NCBI RefSeq assembly: GCF_039536205.1
Contig: NZ_BAAAYL010000001.1
Span: 6,510,001 to 6,574,000 of the forward strand
Direction of reading: 5' to 3'
DNA length: 64,000 bases
Source of the DNA: Streptomyces sannanensis
GTDB lineage: Bacteria > Actinomycetota > Actinomycetes > Streptomycetales > Streptomycetaceae
A program made the translations under genes and the position numbers. The notes beneath the pieces are model-generated. The model was not told the origin of the DNA. It made no database searches and saw only the letters and a program-made list of their open reading frames with translations. Below are positions 42,583 through 51,693 of this stretch, piece by piece; position 1 is the stretch's first letter, and each line of letters starts with the position of its first letter.

Positions 42583-43706
42583 AGTACATCGACGAGTTCA
42601 ACGATCCCGCGCTGGCACGCCGTCTGCTCGACGACATCCACGCGACGGCCACCCGGCCGTGGGCGATGATGGAGGTCTGCGGAGGCCAGACCCACTCGAT
42701 CATCAGGCATGGCATCGACCAACTTCTCCCCGAGGGCATCGAGCTGATCCACGGCCCCGGCTGCCCGGTCTGTGTGACCCCGCTGGAGATGATCGACAAG
42801 GCCCTGGAGATCGCCTCCCGCCCCGGCGTGATCTTCTGCTCCTTCGGTGACATGCTGCGCGTCCCCGGTACCGATCGCGACCTCTTCCAGGTCAAGAGCA
42901 CGGGCGGTGATGTGCGGGTGGTGTACTCACCGCTGGACGCCCTCCGGATCGCCCAGCAGAACCCGGACCGGCAGGTCGTGTTCTTCGGTATCGGATTCGA
43001 GACCACCGCACCCGCCAACGCCATGACGGTCCATCAGGCCCGGCGCCGGGGCATCGGGAACTTCAGCCTCCTGGTCTCCCACGTCCGGGTGCCCCCGGCG
43101 ATCGAGGCGATCATGCAGTCGCCCGACTGCCGGGTGCAGGCCTTCCTAGCCGCCGGCCATGTCTGCAGTGTCATGGGCACCGCCGAGTACCCCGAGCTGG
43201 CCGCCCGCCACCGGGTCCCGATCGTCGTCACCGGCTTCGAACCGCTCGACATTCTCGAAGGCATCCGCCGGACGGTCCGTCAGCTGGAGTGCGGCGAGCA
43301 CCGGGTGGAGAACGCCTATCCACGGGCCGTGCAGGACGGCGGCAACCGCGCCGCGCTGCGCATGCTCGAAGAGGTCTTCACGGTCACCGACCGTGCCTGG
43401 CGGGGGATCGGCACCATCCCCGCGAGCGGCTGGCGGCTCTCCGACGCGTACCGCGACCACGACGCCGAACACCGCTTCGATGTCGGCGGCCTGACCACCC
43501 GGGAGTCCTCGCTCTGCCGCAGCGGCGAGGTGCTCCAGGGCCTGATCAAGCCGCACCAGTGCGAGGCCTTCGGCACGACCTGCACCCCGCGCACCCCGCT
43601 CGGCGCCACGATGGTCTCCAGCGAGGGTGCCTGCGCCGCCTACTTCCTCTACCGCCGCCTGGATGCCACCGCACCCCGTCCCGAGGAGGCGACCCCCGTT
43701 GGCTGA
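42579..43706 (+). CDS. hypD: Hydrogenase cofactor assembly protein HypD
   Basis: 375 residues starting at GTG 42579. Motifs: [25 protein letters not shown] (thiol/iron-binding cysteines), the central [14 protein letters not shown] and a C-terminal set of cysteines ([31 protein letters not shown]) that ligate the 4Fe-4S cluster. It reduces and holds the iron while cyanide ligands are attached. Coupled to hypC (four-base overlap) and hypE (eight-base overlap). Confidence 0.96.
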   Translation: MKYIDEFNDPALARRLLDDIHATATRPWAMMEVCGGQTHSIIRHGIDQLLPEGIELIHGPGCPVCVTPLEMIDKALEIASRPGVIFCSFGDMLRVPGTDRDLFQVKSTGGDVRVVYSPLDALRIAQQNPDRQVVFFGIGFETTAPANAMTVHQARRRGIGNFSLLVSHVRVPPAIEAIMQSPDCRVQAFLAAGHVCSVMGTAEYPELAARHRVPIVVTGFEPLDILEGIRRTVRQLECGEHRVENAYPRAVQDGGNRAALRMLEEVFTVTDRAWRGIGTIPASGWRLSDAYRDHDAEHRFDVGGLTTRESSLCRSGEVLQGLIKPHQCEAFGTTCTPRTPLGATMVSSEGACAAYFLYRRLDATAPRPEEATPVG

Positions 43707-44769
43707 CGCCCCCGACCTCGCACCGGACTTCAACGCCTGGTCCTGCCCGCTGCCCCTGCGCGACCACCCGTTCGTCGTGATGGGTCACGGCGGCGGCGGT
43801 GCCCTCTCCGCCGAGCTGGTGCGGCACCTCTTCATGCCCGCGTACGGCGGCGAGACGCTCGCCGGGCTCGGCGATTCCGCCGCGGTGTCCCTCGGCGGGG
43901 CACGGCTCGCCTTCTCCACCGACTCGTACGTGGTGCGTCCGCTGTTCTTCCCCGGCGGATCGATCGGCGACCTGGCGGTCAACGGCACGGTCAACGACCT
44001 CGCCATGAGCGGAGCCGCCCCGGCGTACCTCTCCTGCGCCTTCATCCTGGAGGAAGGCACCGAGGTGAGCACGGTGGGCCGGGTGGCCCGGGCGATCGGC
44101 GAGGCCGCCGAGCGGGCCGGGGTCGCCGTGGTCACGGGAGACACCAAGGTGGTGGACTCCGGCCATGGCGACGAGGTGTACGTCAACACCTCCGGGATCG
44201 GCCTGATTCCGGAAGGCGTGGACATCCGGCCGCAGCGTGCCCGCCCCGGCGACGTCGTGATCGTCAGCGGCCCGATCGGACTGCACGGCATCGCGATCCT
44301 CAGCGTCCGGGAGGGCCTGGAGTTCGGGGTCGAGCTGGAGAGCGACACCGCCCCGCTGGCCGGGCTGGTGCAGGCGATGCTCGCGGTCACCCCCGATCTG
44401 CACGTCCTGCGCGATCCCACCCGGGGCGGACTGGCGGCGGCGCTGAACGAGATCGCCGCCGCCTCCGGAACGGGTGTGGTCCTCGAAGAGCGGGCCGTAC
44501 CGGTGCCTGAGCCGGTCGCGAACGCCTGTGCCTTCCTGGGTCTCGATCCGCTGTACGTCGCCAATGAGGGCCGGCTCGTAGCCTTCGTTCCCGAGCGCCA
44601 CGCGGAGCCGGTGCTGGAGGCGATGCGCACTCACCCGAACGGCCCAGAGGCCGCGGTCATCGGCAGATGCGTCTCCGAGCACCCCGGAATGGTGGTGGCG
44701 CGCACCGGGCTGGGCGGCACCCGCATCGTGGATCTCCCCCTGGGCGAACAGCTGCCGCGGATCTGCTGA
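43699..44769 (+). CDS. hypE: Carbamoyl dehydratase HypE
   Basis: 356 residues. AIRS-like ATP-binding fold ([43 protein letters not shown] in the usual order) and the hallmark C terminus LPRIC, whose Cys carries the thiocarboxamide and then the thiocyanate. Start inferred as TTG 43699 because GAGGAG lies ten bases upstream and the protein then matches family length; an earlier ATG has no support. Ends 122 bases before the hydrogenase small subunit gene, where an A/T-rich patch (CAAATACGGATAGAA) suggests a separate promoter. Confidence 0.94.
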   Translation: MADAPDLAPDFNAWSCPLPLRDHPFVVMGHGGGGALSAELVRHLFMPAYGGETLAGLGDSAAVSLGGARLAFSTDSYVVRPLFFPGGSIGDLAVNGTVNDLAMSGAAPAYLSCAFILEEGTEVSTVGRVARAIGEAAERAGVAVVTGDTKVVDSGHGDEVYVNTSGIGLIPEGVDIRPQRARPGDVVIVSGPIGLHGIAILSVREGLEFGVELESDTAPLAGLVQAMLAVTPDLHVLRDPTRGGLAAALNEIAAASGTGVVLEERAVPVPEPVANACAFLGLDPLYVANEGRLVAFVPERHAEPVLEAMRTHPNGPEAAVIGRCVSEHPGMVVARTGLGGTRIVDLPLGEQLPRIC

Positions 44770-44891
44770 CCGGTCCTGCGGGGGCCCGTCCGGGTGGATC
44801 CCGGAAGCGGTGACTGCCAAATACGGATAGAACGGGCAATGATCCCGAGATTCGGTGCGCTCACCGCGAGGCGCTGCGCAGGAGGAACACC

Positions 44892-45938
44892 ATGAGCTTC
44901 GAACCGACGACAACGGGCTTCGAGGAGATCCACATCCTCTGGACCTCAGAGGGTATGAGCTGCGACGGCGACTCGGTTTCCGTCACCGCGGCCTCCCTGC
45001 CGAGCCTGGAGGACGTGCTTCTCGGTGCGATTCCCGGCCTGCCGAAGGTGCATCTGCACAACAAGGTGCTCGCCTACGAGACCGGTGACGCCTTCATGGA
45101 GGCGTTCCACCAGGCGGCTCGTGGAGAGCTGGCGCCGTTCATCTTCGTCGTCGAGGGGTCCGTTCCCAACGAGAACATCAACGGCGACGGCTACTGGACC
45201 TCGATGGGCAACGACCCCGAGACGGGTGAGCCGATCACCCTGAACCAGTGGATCGACCGGCTGGCCCCCAGGGCCTGGGCGGTGGTCGCGGCAGGCACCT
45301 GCGCCACCTACGGCGGCATCCACGCGATGGCGGGCAACCCGACCGGCTGCATGGGTCTGGCCGACTACCTCGGCTGGGACTTCCGATCCGCCGGGGGCCT
45401 GCCGATCGTCAACATTCCCGGCTGTCCGGTACAGCCGGACAACTTCATGGAGACCCTGCTCTGGGTCCTCCACCAGGCCGCGGGGCTGGCTCCGACCATT
45501 CCGCTGGACGAGCAGCTGCGCCCCACCTGGCTGTTCGGCAAGACCGTGCACGAGGGCTGCGACCGCGGCTCGTACTACGAGCAGGGCGACTTCGCCAGGG
45601 ACTACAACTCGCCCAAGTGCCTGGTGAAGGCGGGCTGCTGGGGTCCGGTGGTGAACTGCAACGTCACCAAGCGCGGCTGGATGGACGGCATCGGCGGCTG
45701 CCCCAACGTCGGCGGCATCTGCATCGGCTGCACCATGCCGGGCTTCCCCGACAAGTTCATGCCGTTCATGGACGAGCCGCCCGGCGCCGGCCTCTCCTCC
45801 GGACTGATGGGCGTGTACGGCCCGTTCATCAGGACCATGCGCTCGATCACCAACCGCAGCGCCAACAAGGAACCCAAGTGGCGCCACAACCGCTCCGAGC
45901 TGACCAGCGGCTTCCAGCCGCACTGGCCCGGCCGCTGA
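44892..45938 (+). CDS. hhyS: [NiFe] hydrogenase small subunit, group 1h type
   Basis: 348 residues, no twin-arginine signal, as in the actinobacterial group 1h (high-affinity) enzymes. The N-terminal proximal-cluster motif is EGMSCDGDSVS: Cys24-x-x-Asp27 in place of the usual Cys-x-x-Cys. That predicts a 3Cys/1Asp 4Fe-4S cluster, as described for the Ralstonia actinobacterial-type hydrogenase. Further cluster ligands: GTCATYGG, IPGCPVQP, then HEGCDRG, CLVKAGCWGP, CNVTKRG and GGCPNVGGICIGCTMPGFP for distal and medial clusters. ATG 44892 has AGGAGG. It transfers electrons from H2 to an unidentified acceptor, probably the respiratory quinone pool. Confidence 0.95.
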   Translation: MSFEPTTTGFEEIHILWTSEGMSCDGDSVSVTAASLPSLEDVLLGAIPGLPKVHLHNKVLAYETGDAFMEAFHQAARGELAPFIFVVEGSVPNENINGDGYWTSMGNDPETGEPITLNQWIDRLAPRAWAVVAAGTCATYGGIHAMAGNPTGCMGLADYLGWDFRSAGGLPIVNIPGCPVQPDNFMETLLWVLHQAAGLAPTIPLDEQLRPTWLFGKTVHEGCDRGSYYEQGDFARDYNSPKCLVKAGCWGPVVNCNVTKRGWMDGIGGCPNVGGICIGCTMPGFPDKFMPFMDEPPGAGLSSGLMGVYGPFIRTMRSITNRSANKEPKWRHNRSELTSGFQPHWPGR

Positions 45939-45960
45939 ATCCCGCCGAGAGGAAAGACTC

Positions 45961-47736
45961 TTGACCACGACCGAGCCGGGCCGCCAGCTGACCGAGGTGG
46001 CCTTCGACCCGATCACCCGAATCGTCGGCAACCTGGGCATCTACACCAAGGTGGACTTCGCCAACAGCGAGGTCGTCGAGTGCCGCTCCACGTCGTCGAT
46101 CTTCCGTGGCTACAGCGTGTTCATGAAGGGCAAGGACCCTCGTGACGCGCACTTCATCACCAGCCGGATCTGCGGCATCTGCGGCGACAACCACGCGACC
46201 TGTTCGGTGTACGCCCAGAACATGGCCTACGGCGTCAAGCCGCCGCCCCTCGCCGAATGGATCATCAATCTCGGCGAAGCCGCGGAGTACATCTTCGACC
46301 ACACGATCTTCCAGGACAATCTGGTCTTCGTCGACTACTGCGAACGCATGGTCAAGGAGACCAACCCCAGCGTCCTGGACCGCGCCGAGCGGACCGAGGC
46401 CCAGCGCGGTCAGGTGCACGGCTACAAGACCGTCGCCGACATCATGCGGGCCTTCAACCCGTTCGAAGGGGAGATGTACAAGGCCGCGCTGCAGATGAGC
46501 CGGCTGACCCGGGAGATGTGCTGCCTGATGGAGGGCCGGCACGTCCATCCGTCCACGCTCTACCCCGGCGGTGTGGGCACGGTGGCGACCCCTCAGCTGT
46601 TCACCGACTACCTGGTGCGGCTGATGCGCTGCATCGACTTCATCAAGAAGGTCGTCGCCATGAACGACGACGTCTTCGACTTCTTCTACGAGGCGCTGCC
46701 CGGCTACGAGGAGGTCGGTCGCCGTCGCACCATGCTGGCCTGCTGGGGCGCCTTCCAGGACCCGGAGGTCGTCGACTACGACTACCGGAACATGAACGCC
46801 TGGGGGAACGCCATGTTCGTCACCCCCGGCATCATCGTCGACAACCAGCTGCTCACCACCGATCTCGTCGACATCAACCTCGGTATGCGCATTCTGCTCG
46901 GCAGCTCCTACTACAAGGACTGGGTCAACGAGCAGACCTTCGTCACCCACGACCCGCTCGGCAACCCGGTCGACCAGCGCCACCCCTGGAACCAGACCAC
47001 CCTTCCCGCACCCCAGAAGCGCGATCTGGACGGCGGCAAGTACAGCTGGGTGGTCAGCCCCCGCTGGTACGACAAGCGGAGCGGCGACCATCTCGCGCTG
47101 GACACCGGCGGCGGGCCGATCGCCCGCCTCTGGGCCACCGCGTTGGCCGGCAAGGTGCGTACGCCCTATGTCAGCTCCACCGGGAGTTCTGTCCGGATCG
47201 ACCTGCCCAGGACCCCGGAGACACCCGAGGCCAACCTGGAATGGAGCCCGCCGCCGTTCCCCAACACCATCGAACGCAACCGGGCCCGGATGTACTTCGT
47301 CGCCTACGCCGCCGGCATGGCCCTGTACTTCTGTGAACAGGCACTGGCCGAGGTGCGCTCCGGACACACCAAGGTCTTCGAGGACTTCGAGGTGCCCGAC
47401 GAGGCGATCGGCGTCGGCTTCCACGAAGCCGTCCGCGGAGTCCTCTCCCACCATGTGGTCATCAAGGACCGCAAGATCGCCAACTACCAGCCCTATCCGC
47501 CGACCCCCTGGAACGCGAGCCCACGCGACTCCTACGGCACCCCGGGACCGTACGAGGACGCCGTCCAGGGAAGCCCGATCTTCGAGGAGAACGGGCCGGA
47601 CGACTTCAAGGGCATCGACATCATGCGCACCGTGCGCAGCTTCGACCCCTGCCTGCCGTGCGGCGTGCACATGTATCTCGGCGGCGGACGCACCCTGAAA
47701 CAGTTCCACTCGCCGACCTTCGGCTCGGTCGGGTAG
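45961..47736 (+). CDS. hhyL: [NiFe] hydrogenase large subunit, group 1h type
   Basis: 591 residues from TTG 45961 (GAGAGG upstream). The L1 motif RICGICGDNH places Cys71 and Cys74; the L2 motif DPCLPCGVH places Cys564, Cys567 and His570. These four cysteines bind the Ni-Fe(CN)2CO centre. A 21-residue tail after His570 (MYLGGGRTLKQFHSPTFGSVG region) is the peptide removed by the maturation protease at 50768-51565. The long insertion before the L2 motif (DSYGTPGPYEDAVQGSP) suits group 1h. It would oxidise hydrogen at trace concentrations. Confidence 0.95.
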   Translation: MTTTEPGRQLTEVAFDPITRIVGNLGIYTKVDFANSEVVECRSTSSIFRGYSVFMKGKDPRDAHFITSRICGICGDNHATCSVYAQNMAYGVKPPPLAEWIINLGEAAEYIFDHTIFQDNLVFVDYCERMVKETNPSVLDRAERTEAQRGQVHGYKTVADIMRAFNPFEGEMYKAALQMSRLTREMCCLMEGRHVHPSTLYPGGVGTVATPQLFTDYLVRLMRCIDFIKKVVAMNDDVFDFFYEALPGYEEVGRRRTMLACWGAFQDPEVVDYDYRNMNAWGNAMFVTPGIIVDNQLLTTDLVDINLGMRILLGSSYYKDWVNEQTFVTHDPLGNPVDQRHPWNQTTLPAPQKRDLDGGKYSWVVSPRWYDKRSGDHLALDTGGGPIARLWATALAGKVRTPYVSSTGSSVRIDLPRTPETPEANLEWSPPPFPNTIERNRARMYFVAYAAGMALYFCEQALAEVRSGHTKVFEDFEVPDEAIGVGFHEAVRGVLSHHVVIKDRKIANYQPYPPTPWNASPRDSYGTPGPYEDAVQGSPIFEENGPDDFKGIDIMRTVRSFDPCLPCGVHMYLGGGRTLKQFHSPTFGSVG

Positions 47737-47745
47737 GGGGCGGCG

Positions 47746-48276
47746 ATGCCCTGGAGCGACGAGGACGCCCGAGAGCAGGTGGCCAGGGTCGAGGCCCTGC
47801 TCGGCTCCCTGGAACACCTCCCCGACGACGCCGCCCGCACCCGCGCCACCGAGAGCGTACGGGCGCTGGTCGATCTCTACGGGGACTGCCTGGCCAGGAT
47901 CATGGGCCGGGCCGACGCCGGCCTCCGTGCGGCGCTGGCCGAGGACGAACTGGTCTGCCAGCTGCTGCTGGTGCACGACCTCCACCCGCTGCCGGCCGAG
48001 GAACGCGTCCGCCGGGCCCTCGACGAGGCGCGGCCGGTGCTGCACGAGCAGGGCGGTGACGCCGAGTTCCTCGGCGTCGACCAGGCAGTGGCCCGCGTCC
48101 GGCTGAGCACCACCGGCCAGGGCTGCGGCTCCACGGCGGCGGCGCTCGCGGCGGCCGTCAGGGACGTCGTGAGCCGTGCCGCCCCCGAGCTGGACGGTGT
48201 GGAGACCGAACAGGACAGGCGGACGCTGATCCCGGTCACGGACGTCCTGCTGAGGCGCCCGGCGGTGGCCGGATGA
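47746..48276 (+). CDS. NifU C-terminal-domain-like protein
   Basis: 176 residues. An N-terminal helical half (about 1-105) rich in Arg/Ala/Leu precedes a NifU-like domain (about 108-160: VDQAVARVRLSTTGQGCGSTAAALAAAVRDVV). The classical CxxC cluster-binding pair of NifU/Nfu is reduced to a single Cys here (GQGCGST), so FeS delivery is uncertain. Genes of this type follow hhySL in actinobacteria. Nine-base gap after hhyL; the stop overlaps the next start by four bases. Confidence 0.78.
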   Translation: MPWSDEDAREQVARVEALLGSLEHLPDDAARTRATESVRALVDLYGDCLARIMGRADAGLRAALAEDELVCQLLLVHDLHPLPAEERVRRALDEARPVLHEQGGDAEFLGVDQAVARVRLSTTGQGCGSTAAALAAAVRDVVSRAAPELDGVETEQDRRTLIPVTDVLLRRPAVAG

Positions 48277-48908
48277 GCGCCTTCACGGCGTCGCGTCTGC
48301 GGCAGCTGGTCCGGGCCCGCCCCGCGGCAGCGCCACCGGGCAGACCCGGACCGGCGGGGGAGCGCTGCGAACTGTGCAGCGAACCGCTGCCGGAGTCCCA
48401 CCGCCATCTGCTCGACATCCCCGCCGACGAGATCCGCTGCGCCTGCCGGGCCTGCTCCCTGCTCTTCGACCGGCAGGCCGCGGGCGGCGGCCACTACCGG
48501 CTGCTGCCGGACCGCCGTATGCGGCTGGACGGCCTCCACCTCGACGACCTCGTCTGGGCCGCCCTCGGCATCCCGGTCGACCTGGCCTTCTTCGTGCGCG
48601 GCAGCGCCGACGGGAAGGTGCTGGCCCGCTACCCGAGCCCCCTCGGCACCCTGCGGGCCGACATCGACCGGCGCGCCTGGGCGTCCGTCGAGCGGGACAA
48701 CCCCGCACTGGCCACCATGGAAGAGGACGTCGAGGCCCTGCTCGTCGACCGTACCGGCGGCGCCTTGCGCTCCTGGCTGCTGCCGCTGGACGACTGCTAC
48801 CGGCTCTCGGCCGTGGTCCGCACCCACTGGCAGGGCCTGAGCGGAGGGGACGAGGTCCGCCGGCGCATCGAGGACTTCTTCACCCAACTGCCCGAGGAGA
48901 AGAAATGA
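48273..48908 (+). CDS. DUF5947 family hydrogenase-associated protein
   Basis: 211 residues. Contains GERCELCSEPLPESHRHLLD and CACRACSLLFDRQAAGGG: four cysteines in CxxC and CxCxxC arrangement, likely a zinc- or iron-binding module, followed by a mixed alpha/beta region and an acidic tail. The family (name from memory) occurs in group 1h hydrogenase operons. Overlaps its neighbours by four bases at both ends. A rubredoxin-like electron carrier role is possible but not shown. Confidence 0.78.
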   Translation: MSAFTASRLRQLVRARPAAAPPGRPGPAGERCELCSEPLPESHRHLLDIPADEIRCACRACSLLFDRQAAGGGHYRLLPDRRMRLDGLHLDDLVWAALGIPVDLAFFVRGSADGKVLARYPSPLGTLRADIDRRAWASVERDNPALATMEEDVEALLVDRTGGALRSWLLPLDDCYRLSAVVRTHWQGLSGGDEVRRRIEDFFTQLPEEKK

Positions 48909-49114
48909 GCACCATCAGAGTCGGCAAACCCAACGTCGCCGTCGACCGGGCCGCACACACCCGGGGGGTGCGCGAGGGCAATCACGAGGGCAACTACGCG
49001 TGCCAGCCAGGTCACCGCAAGGACGGCAGCTCCACCGCGCGCCGGTCCACCGGCATCAACTCGAGGAAGCGCGACCCGCTGCTGCCCGAAATGCCGAACC
49101 TGTCGCCGGCATGA
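48905..49114 (+). CDS. 69-residue hydrogenase-operon protein, unknown
   Basis: Begins MSTIRVGKPNVAVDRAAH and continues with Gly/Asn/His-rich turns (EGNHEGNYACQPGHRKDG), a basic centre and a Pro-rich end. One Cys, several His and no hydrophobic core suggest a peptide that folds on a partner. Start and stop overlap the flanking genes by four bases, so it is certainly translated with the operon. I recognise no domain. It could be a structural linker of the hydrogenase complex. Confidence 0.75.
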   Translation: MSTIRVGKPNVAVDRAAHTRGVREGNHEGNYACQPGHRKDGSSTARRSTGINSRKRDPLLPEMPNLSPA

Positions 49115-49767
49115 CCGTCCCGGAGCTGGCCTTCACCGTCACCGCTGTCCGCCCCGCCCGGCTGACGGCCGTGCCCACCCTCGAATTCGGGCTCGCCGTC
49201 ACCCGGGAGGGCGGCGGCCCCGTGCGCTCCGTCCTGCTGACCACCCTCATCCGGATCGCACCGGCCCGGCGCCGCTACGACCACGTCCACCGGCTGCGGC
49301 TGGCCGAGCTCTTCGGCACCCCCGACCGCTGGGCCGAGACCCTGCGTCCGCTCGTCTGGACCCGGCTCACCACCGTCGTTCCGCCCTTCGACGACCGTAC
49401 GGAGGTCACGCTCGCGGTGCCGTGCACCACCGACATCCAGCTGGCCGTGGCCAAGTACTTCCGTGCCGTGGACCACGGCGAGGTGCCGCTCGACTTCCTG
49501 TTCAGCGGCACCGTCTTCCACAGCGCCCCGGGCAGCGGACTGAACACCGCCCAGATCTCCTGGGATTCACATACGGACTTCGACCTCCCCGCCGCCCTCT
49601 GGCGGGAGGCGACCGGCCGCACCGGCTGGATCCCGCTGTCGGCGGACAGCTACGACCGCCTCGACGACTTCCGCGCCCGGCACACCCTGAGCAGCTGGGA
49701 CGAGACCGCCAACGCCCTGCTGGACAGGGCCGGAGCCGACATCACAGGAGCGCCATGGACGCCGTAG
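49111..49767 (+). CDS. DUF6084 family hydrogenase-associated protein
   Basis: 218 residues, predominantly beta (LAFTVTAVRPARLTAVPTLEF, LLTTLIRIAPARRRYDHV, VTLAVPCTTDIQLAVAKYF, DFLFSGTVFHS). No cysteines in the central region and no membrane segment. This family (number from memory) is found in the same position of actinobacterial group 1h hydrogenase operons, so an assembly or structural role in the complex is likely. Overlaps the 69-residue protein by four bases and the next gene by 13. Confidence 0.72.
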   Translation: MTVPELAFTVTAVRPARLTAVPTLEFGLAVTREGGGPVRSVLLTTLIRIAPARRRYDHVHRLRLAELFGTPDRWAETLRPLVWTRLTTVVPPFDDRTEVTLAVPCTTDIQLAVAKYFRAVDHGEVPLDFLFSGTVFHSAPGSGLNTAQISWDSHTDFDLPAALWREATGRTGWIPLSADSYDRLDDFRARHTLSSWDETANALLDRAGADITGAPWTP

Positions 49768-50771
49768 AGCAGATTGCCCGCACCTGTCTCTACGAGGGGT
49801 ACCTGCTCTGGCCCTACCGCCGGTCCGCCCTCAAGAACACCTGTCGCTGGACCTTCGGGGCTCTCCATCCGCACACCGTCGCCCCGGTGCTCGGCGAGCC
49901 CGCACACCTGCGGACCGAGTGCCTCCTGCGCGCCGACACGGGCACCGACCTGTCCGTGCGGGTGAGATTCCTGCACCTCGTCGACCGCAAGGTCCTGCGG
50001 GACGGGCACGCCGTCGATTCGCTGACCGTGGACGGCCGCTGTCATCTCGCATGGCAGGAGGCCACCGAACGGGACCTCCGGCTGCCGCCCACCACGGTCG
50101 GAGCACTGCTCGACGCACCCCTCGAGGTACCGCTGTTGGTGCCGGGCGGCACCCATCGCGAGGAACTGGCCGACCGTCAGGGACAGTCGGCGGGCGAGCT
50201 GCTGCGTACCTGGGAGCCGCTGACCGGAACGACGGAGCTGGCCGCCTCCCGCGTGGACGCCGGCACGGTGCGGATCAGCGTACGCATCACCAACACCACG
50301 GACTGCCCCCGGCCTGACCCGGAGAACCGGCAGGCCCGGGAACTCGCCGTCCGCCACGCCCTGCTCTCCACCCACACCGTGCTGCGCAGCGAGCGAGGCA
50401 CGTTCGTGTCGCTGGCCGACCCTCCCGAGGAGCTCCGCGACGCGGCCCGTTCCTGCGACAACCAGGGCTGCTGGCCCGCGCTCGTCGGTGAAGGAGACGA
50501 ACGGGGCCACACCGTGCTCTCCTCGCCGATCACGCTCCCGGACTACCCGCAGGTCGCCCCGGAGAGCCCGGGCGACCTATTCGACGGCACCGAGATCGAC
50601 CAGCTGCTCATCCTGAGCGTGCTCAGCATGAGCGAGCAGGAACGCGAGGAGATGGCCGCCACCGACCCGCGGGCCCGGGACATCCTGGAACGCTGCGCAG
50701 CGCTCGGCGAACGCGAACTGGGCGCGCTCCACGGAGCCATCCGCTCCTTCCGGCCCTTGGAGGACGCATGA
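49755..50771 (+). CDS. Hydrogenase-operon protein of 338 residues, unknown
   Basis: Starts MDAVEQIARTCLYEGYLLWPYRRSALKN in two overlapping parts; the segment CLYEGYLLWPYRRSA is the most distinctive. The rest is beta-rich with scattered Cys (C11, C30, C57-like positions, and RSCDNQGCWPALVG), and a Glu/Arg-rich helical C terminus. Conserved next to group 1h hydrogenases as I recall, but without a named domain. Perhaps a component of the hydrogenase complex. ATG 49755 after AGGAG. Confidence 0.75.
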   Translation: MDAVEQIARTCLYEGYLLWPYRRSALKNTCRWTFGALHPHTVAPVLGEPAHLRTECLLRADTGTDLSVRVRFLHLVDRKVLRDGHAVDSLTVDGRCHLAWQEATERDLRLPPTTVGALLDAPLEVPLLVPGGTHREELADRQGQSAGELLRTWEPLTGTTELAASRVDAGTVRISVRITNTTDCPRPDPENRQARELAVRHALLSTHTVLRSERGTFVSLADPPEELRDAARSCDNQGCWPALVGEGDERGHTVLSSPITLPDYPQVAPESPGDLFDGTEIDQLLILSVLSMSEQEREEMAATDPRARDILERCAALGERELGALHGAIRSFRPLEDA

Positions 50772-51565
50772 CCGAGCAGCTCTCCGGAACGACCCGGACC
50801 GTGTCCGTGGGCGGAGTCCTGCTGGGGCGCGGAAGCCGTGTCACGGTACGTCCCCGGCAGAGTGCCGACATCCTGGACCTGGCCCTCGACGGGCGGACCG
50901 CCCAGGTCACGTCGGTGGAGGAGGACTACGACGGCCGTGTGCTCGTGGCCGTCGCCCTCGAGGGCGACCCGGGCAGGGAACTCGGCACCGGCGCCCAGAT
51001 CGGCCACCGTTTCTACTTCACTCCCGAGGAGCTGGAGCCCCTCGCGGCCTCGGCCGCCACGGCCCGGCCGAAAGTGCTCGTCGCCGGTATCGGCAATGTC
51101 TTCCTCGGCGACGACGCCTTCGGCCCGGAAGTCGCCGCTGCCTTGCTGCGCAGGCCCCAGCCCGACGAGGTGCATGTGACCGACTTCGGGATCCGCGGGA
51201 TGGACCTGGCCTATGCGCTCACCGACGGCTACGACGCCGCCGTGCTGATCGACGCCGCACCGCGCGGCGGGGCGCCCGGCACGCTGTACGTCATCGAACC
51301 GGACGTCCCGGACGATGCCGCCCCCGAGGCCCATGGCATGGACCCGGTCCGGGTGCTTGCCCTCGCCCGCCGCCTCGGCGGCGAGCCGCCGCGCACCCTG
51401 GTCATCGGCTGCGAACCCGGAGCCGTACCCACCGGCGACAGCCCCGATCTGACCGCGGGCCTCAGCGAGTCCGTCCGGCCGGCGGTCGACAGTGCCGTGG
51501 CGCTGGTCGAGGAGACCGTGGCGGAACTGATCGACGAACTCCGTCAGAAGGAGAACACGCCATGA
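50768..51565 (+). CDS. Hydrogenase maturation protease (HupD/HyaD-like) with N-terminal HypC-like extension
   Basis: 265 residues. The C-terminal 165 residues form the peptidase: VLVAGIGNVFLGDDAFGPEVA with the nickel-sensing Glu replaced or shifted (DDAFG), DFGIRGMDLAYAL, and VLIDAAPRGG, with AHGMDPVRVL supplying the conserved His. It removes the C-terminal tail of HhyL once nickel is bound. The N-terminal 95 residues (SVGGVLLGRGSRVTVRPRQSAD and DGRTAQVTSVEEDYDGRVLVAVAL) form a small beta-barrel reminiscent of regulatory or HypC-like modules; a fusion of this kind is noteworthy. Confidence 0.85.
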   Translation: MTEQLSGTTRTVSVGGVLLGRGSRVTVRPRQSADILDLALDGRTAQVTSVEEDYDGRVLVAVALEGDPGRELGTGAQIGHRFYFTPEELEPLAASAATARPKVLVAGIGNVFLGDDAFGPEVAAALLRRPQPDEVHVTDFGIRGMDLAYALTDGYDAAVLIDAAPRGGAPGTLYVIEPDVPDDAAPEAHGMDPVRVLALARRLGGEPPRTLVIGCEPGAVPTGDSPDLTAGLSESVRPAVDSAVALVEETVAELIDELRQKENTP

Positions 51566-51693
51566 ACAACGGCATCTACATCCCCGCGAGCACCGTGCGT
51601 TTCGCCGTCGGCGTCATCTCCGCGGCCGCGGTCACGGCCCTGATCAGTCAGCTCCCCGCCATTCGGCGCTATTTCAGGCTCGCGAGGATGTGA
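51562..51693 (+). CDS. DUF6893-like single-helix small protein
   Basis: 43 residues: one membrane helix (about 10-30, STVRFAVGVISAAAVTALIS) and the basic tail QLPAIRRYFRLARM. Too short for many annotation pipelines. ATG 51562 overlaps the protease stop by four bases. The tail LPxIRRYxRxxRM is recurrent in tiny streptomycete proteins (DUF6893 from memory). It could anchor the otherwise soluble hydrogenase to the membrane. Its 3' end overlaps the convergent hypX by 20 bases. Confidence 0.75.
   Translation: MNNGIYIPASTVRFAVGVISAAAVTALISQLPAIRRYFRLARM

Noticed and set aside
44770..44891. Specific promoter boxes for hhySL
   Set aside because: An A/T-rich patch is visible, but no -35/-10 pair with proper spacing could be defended.
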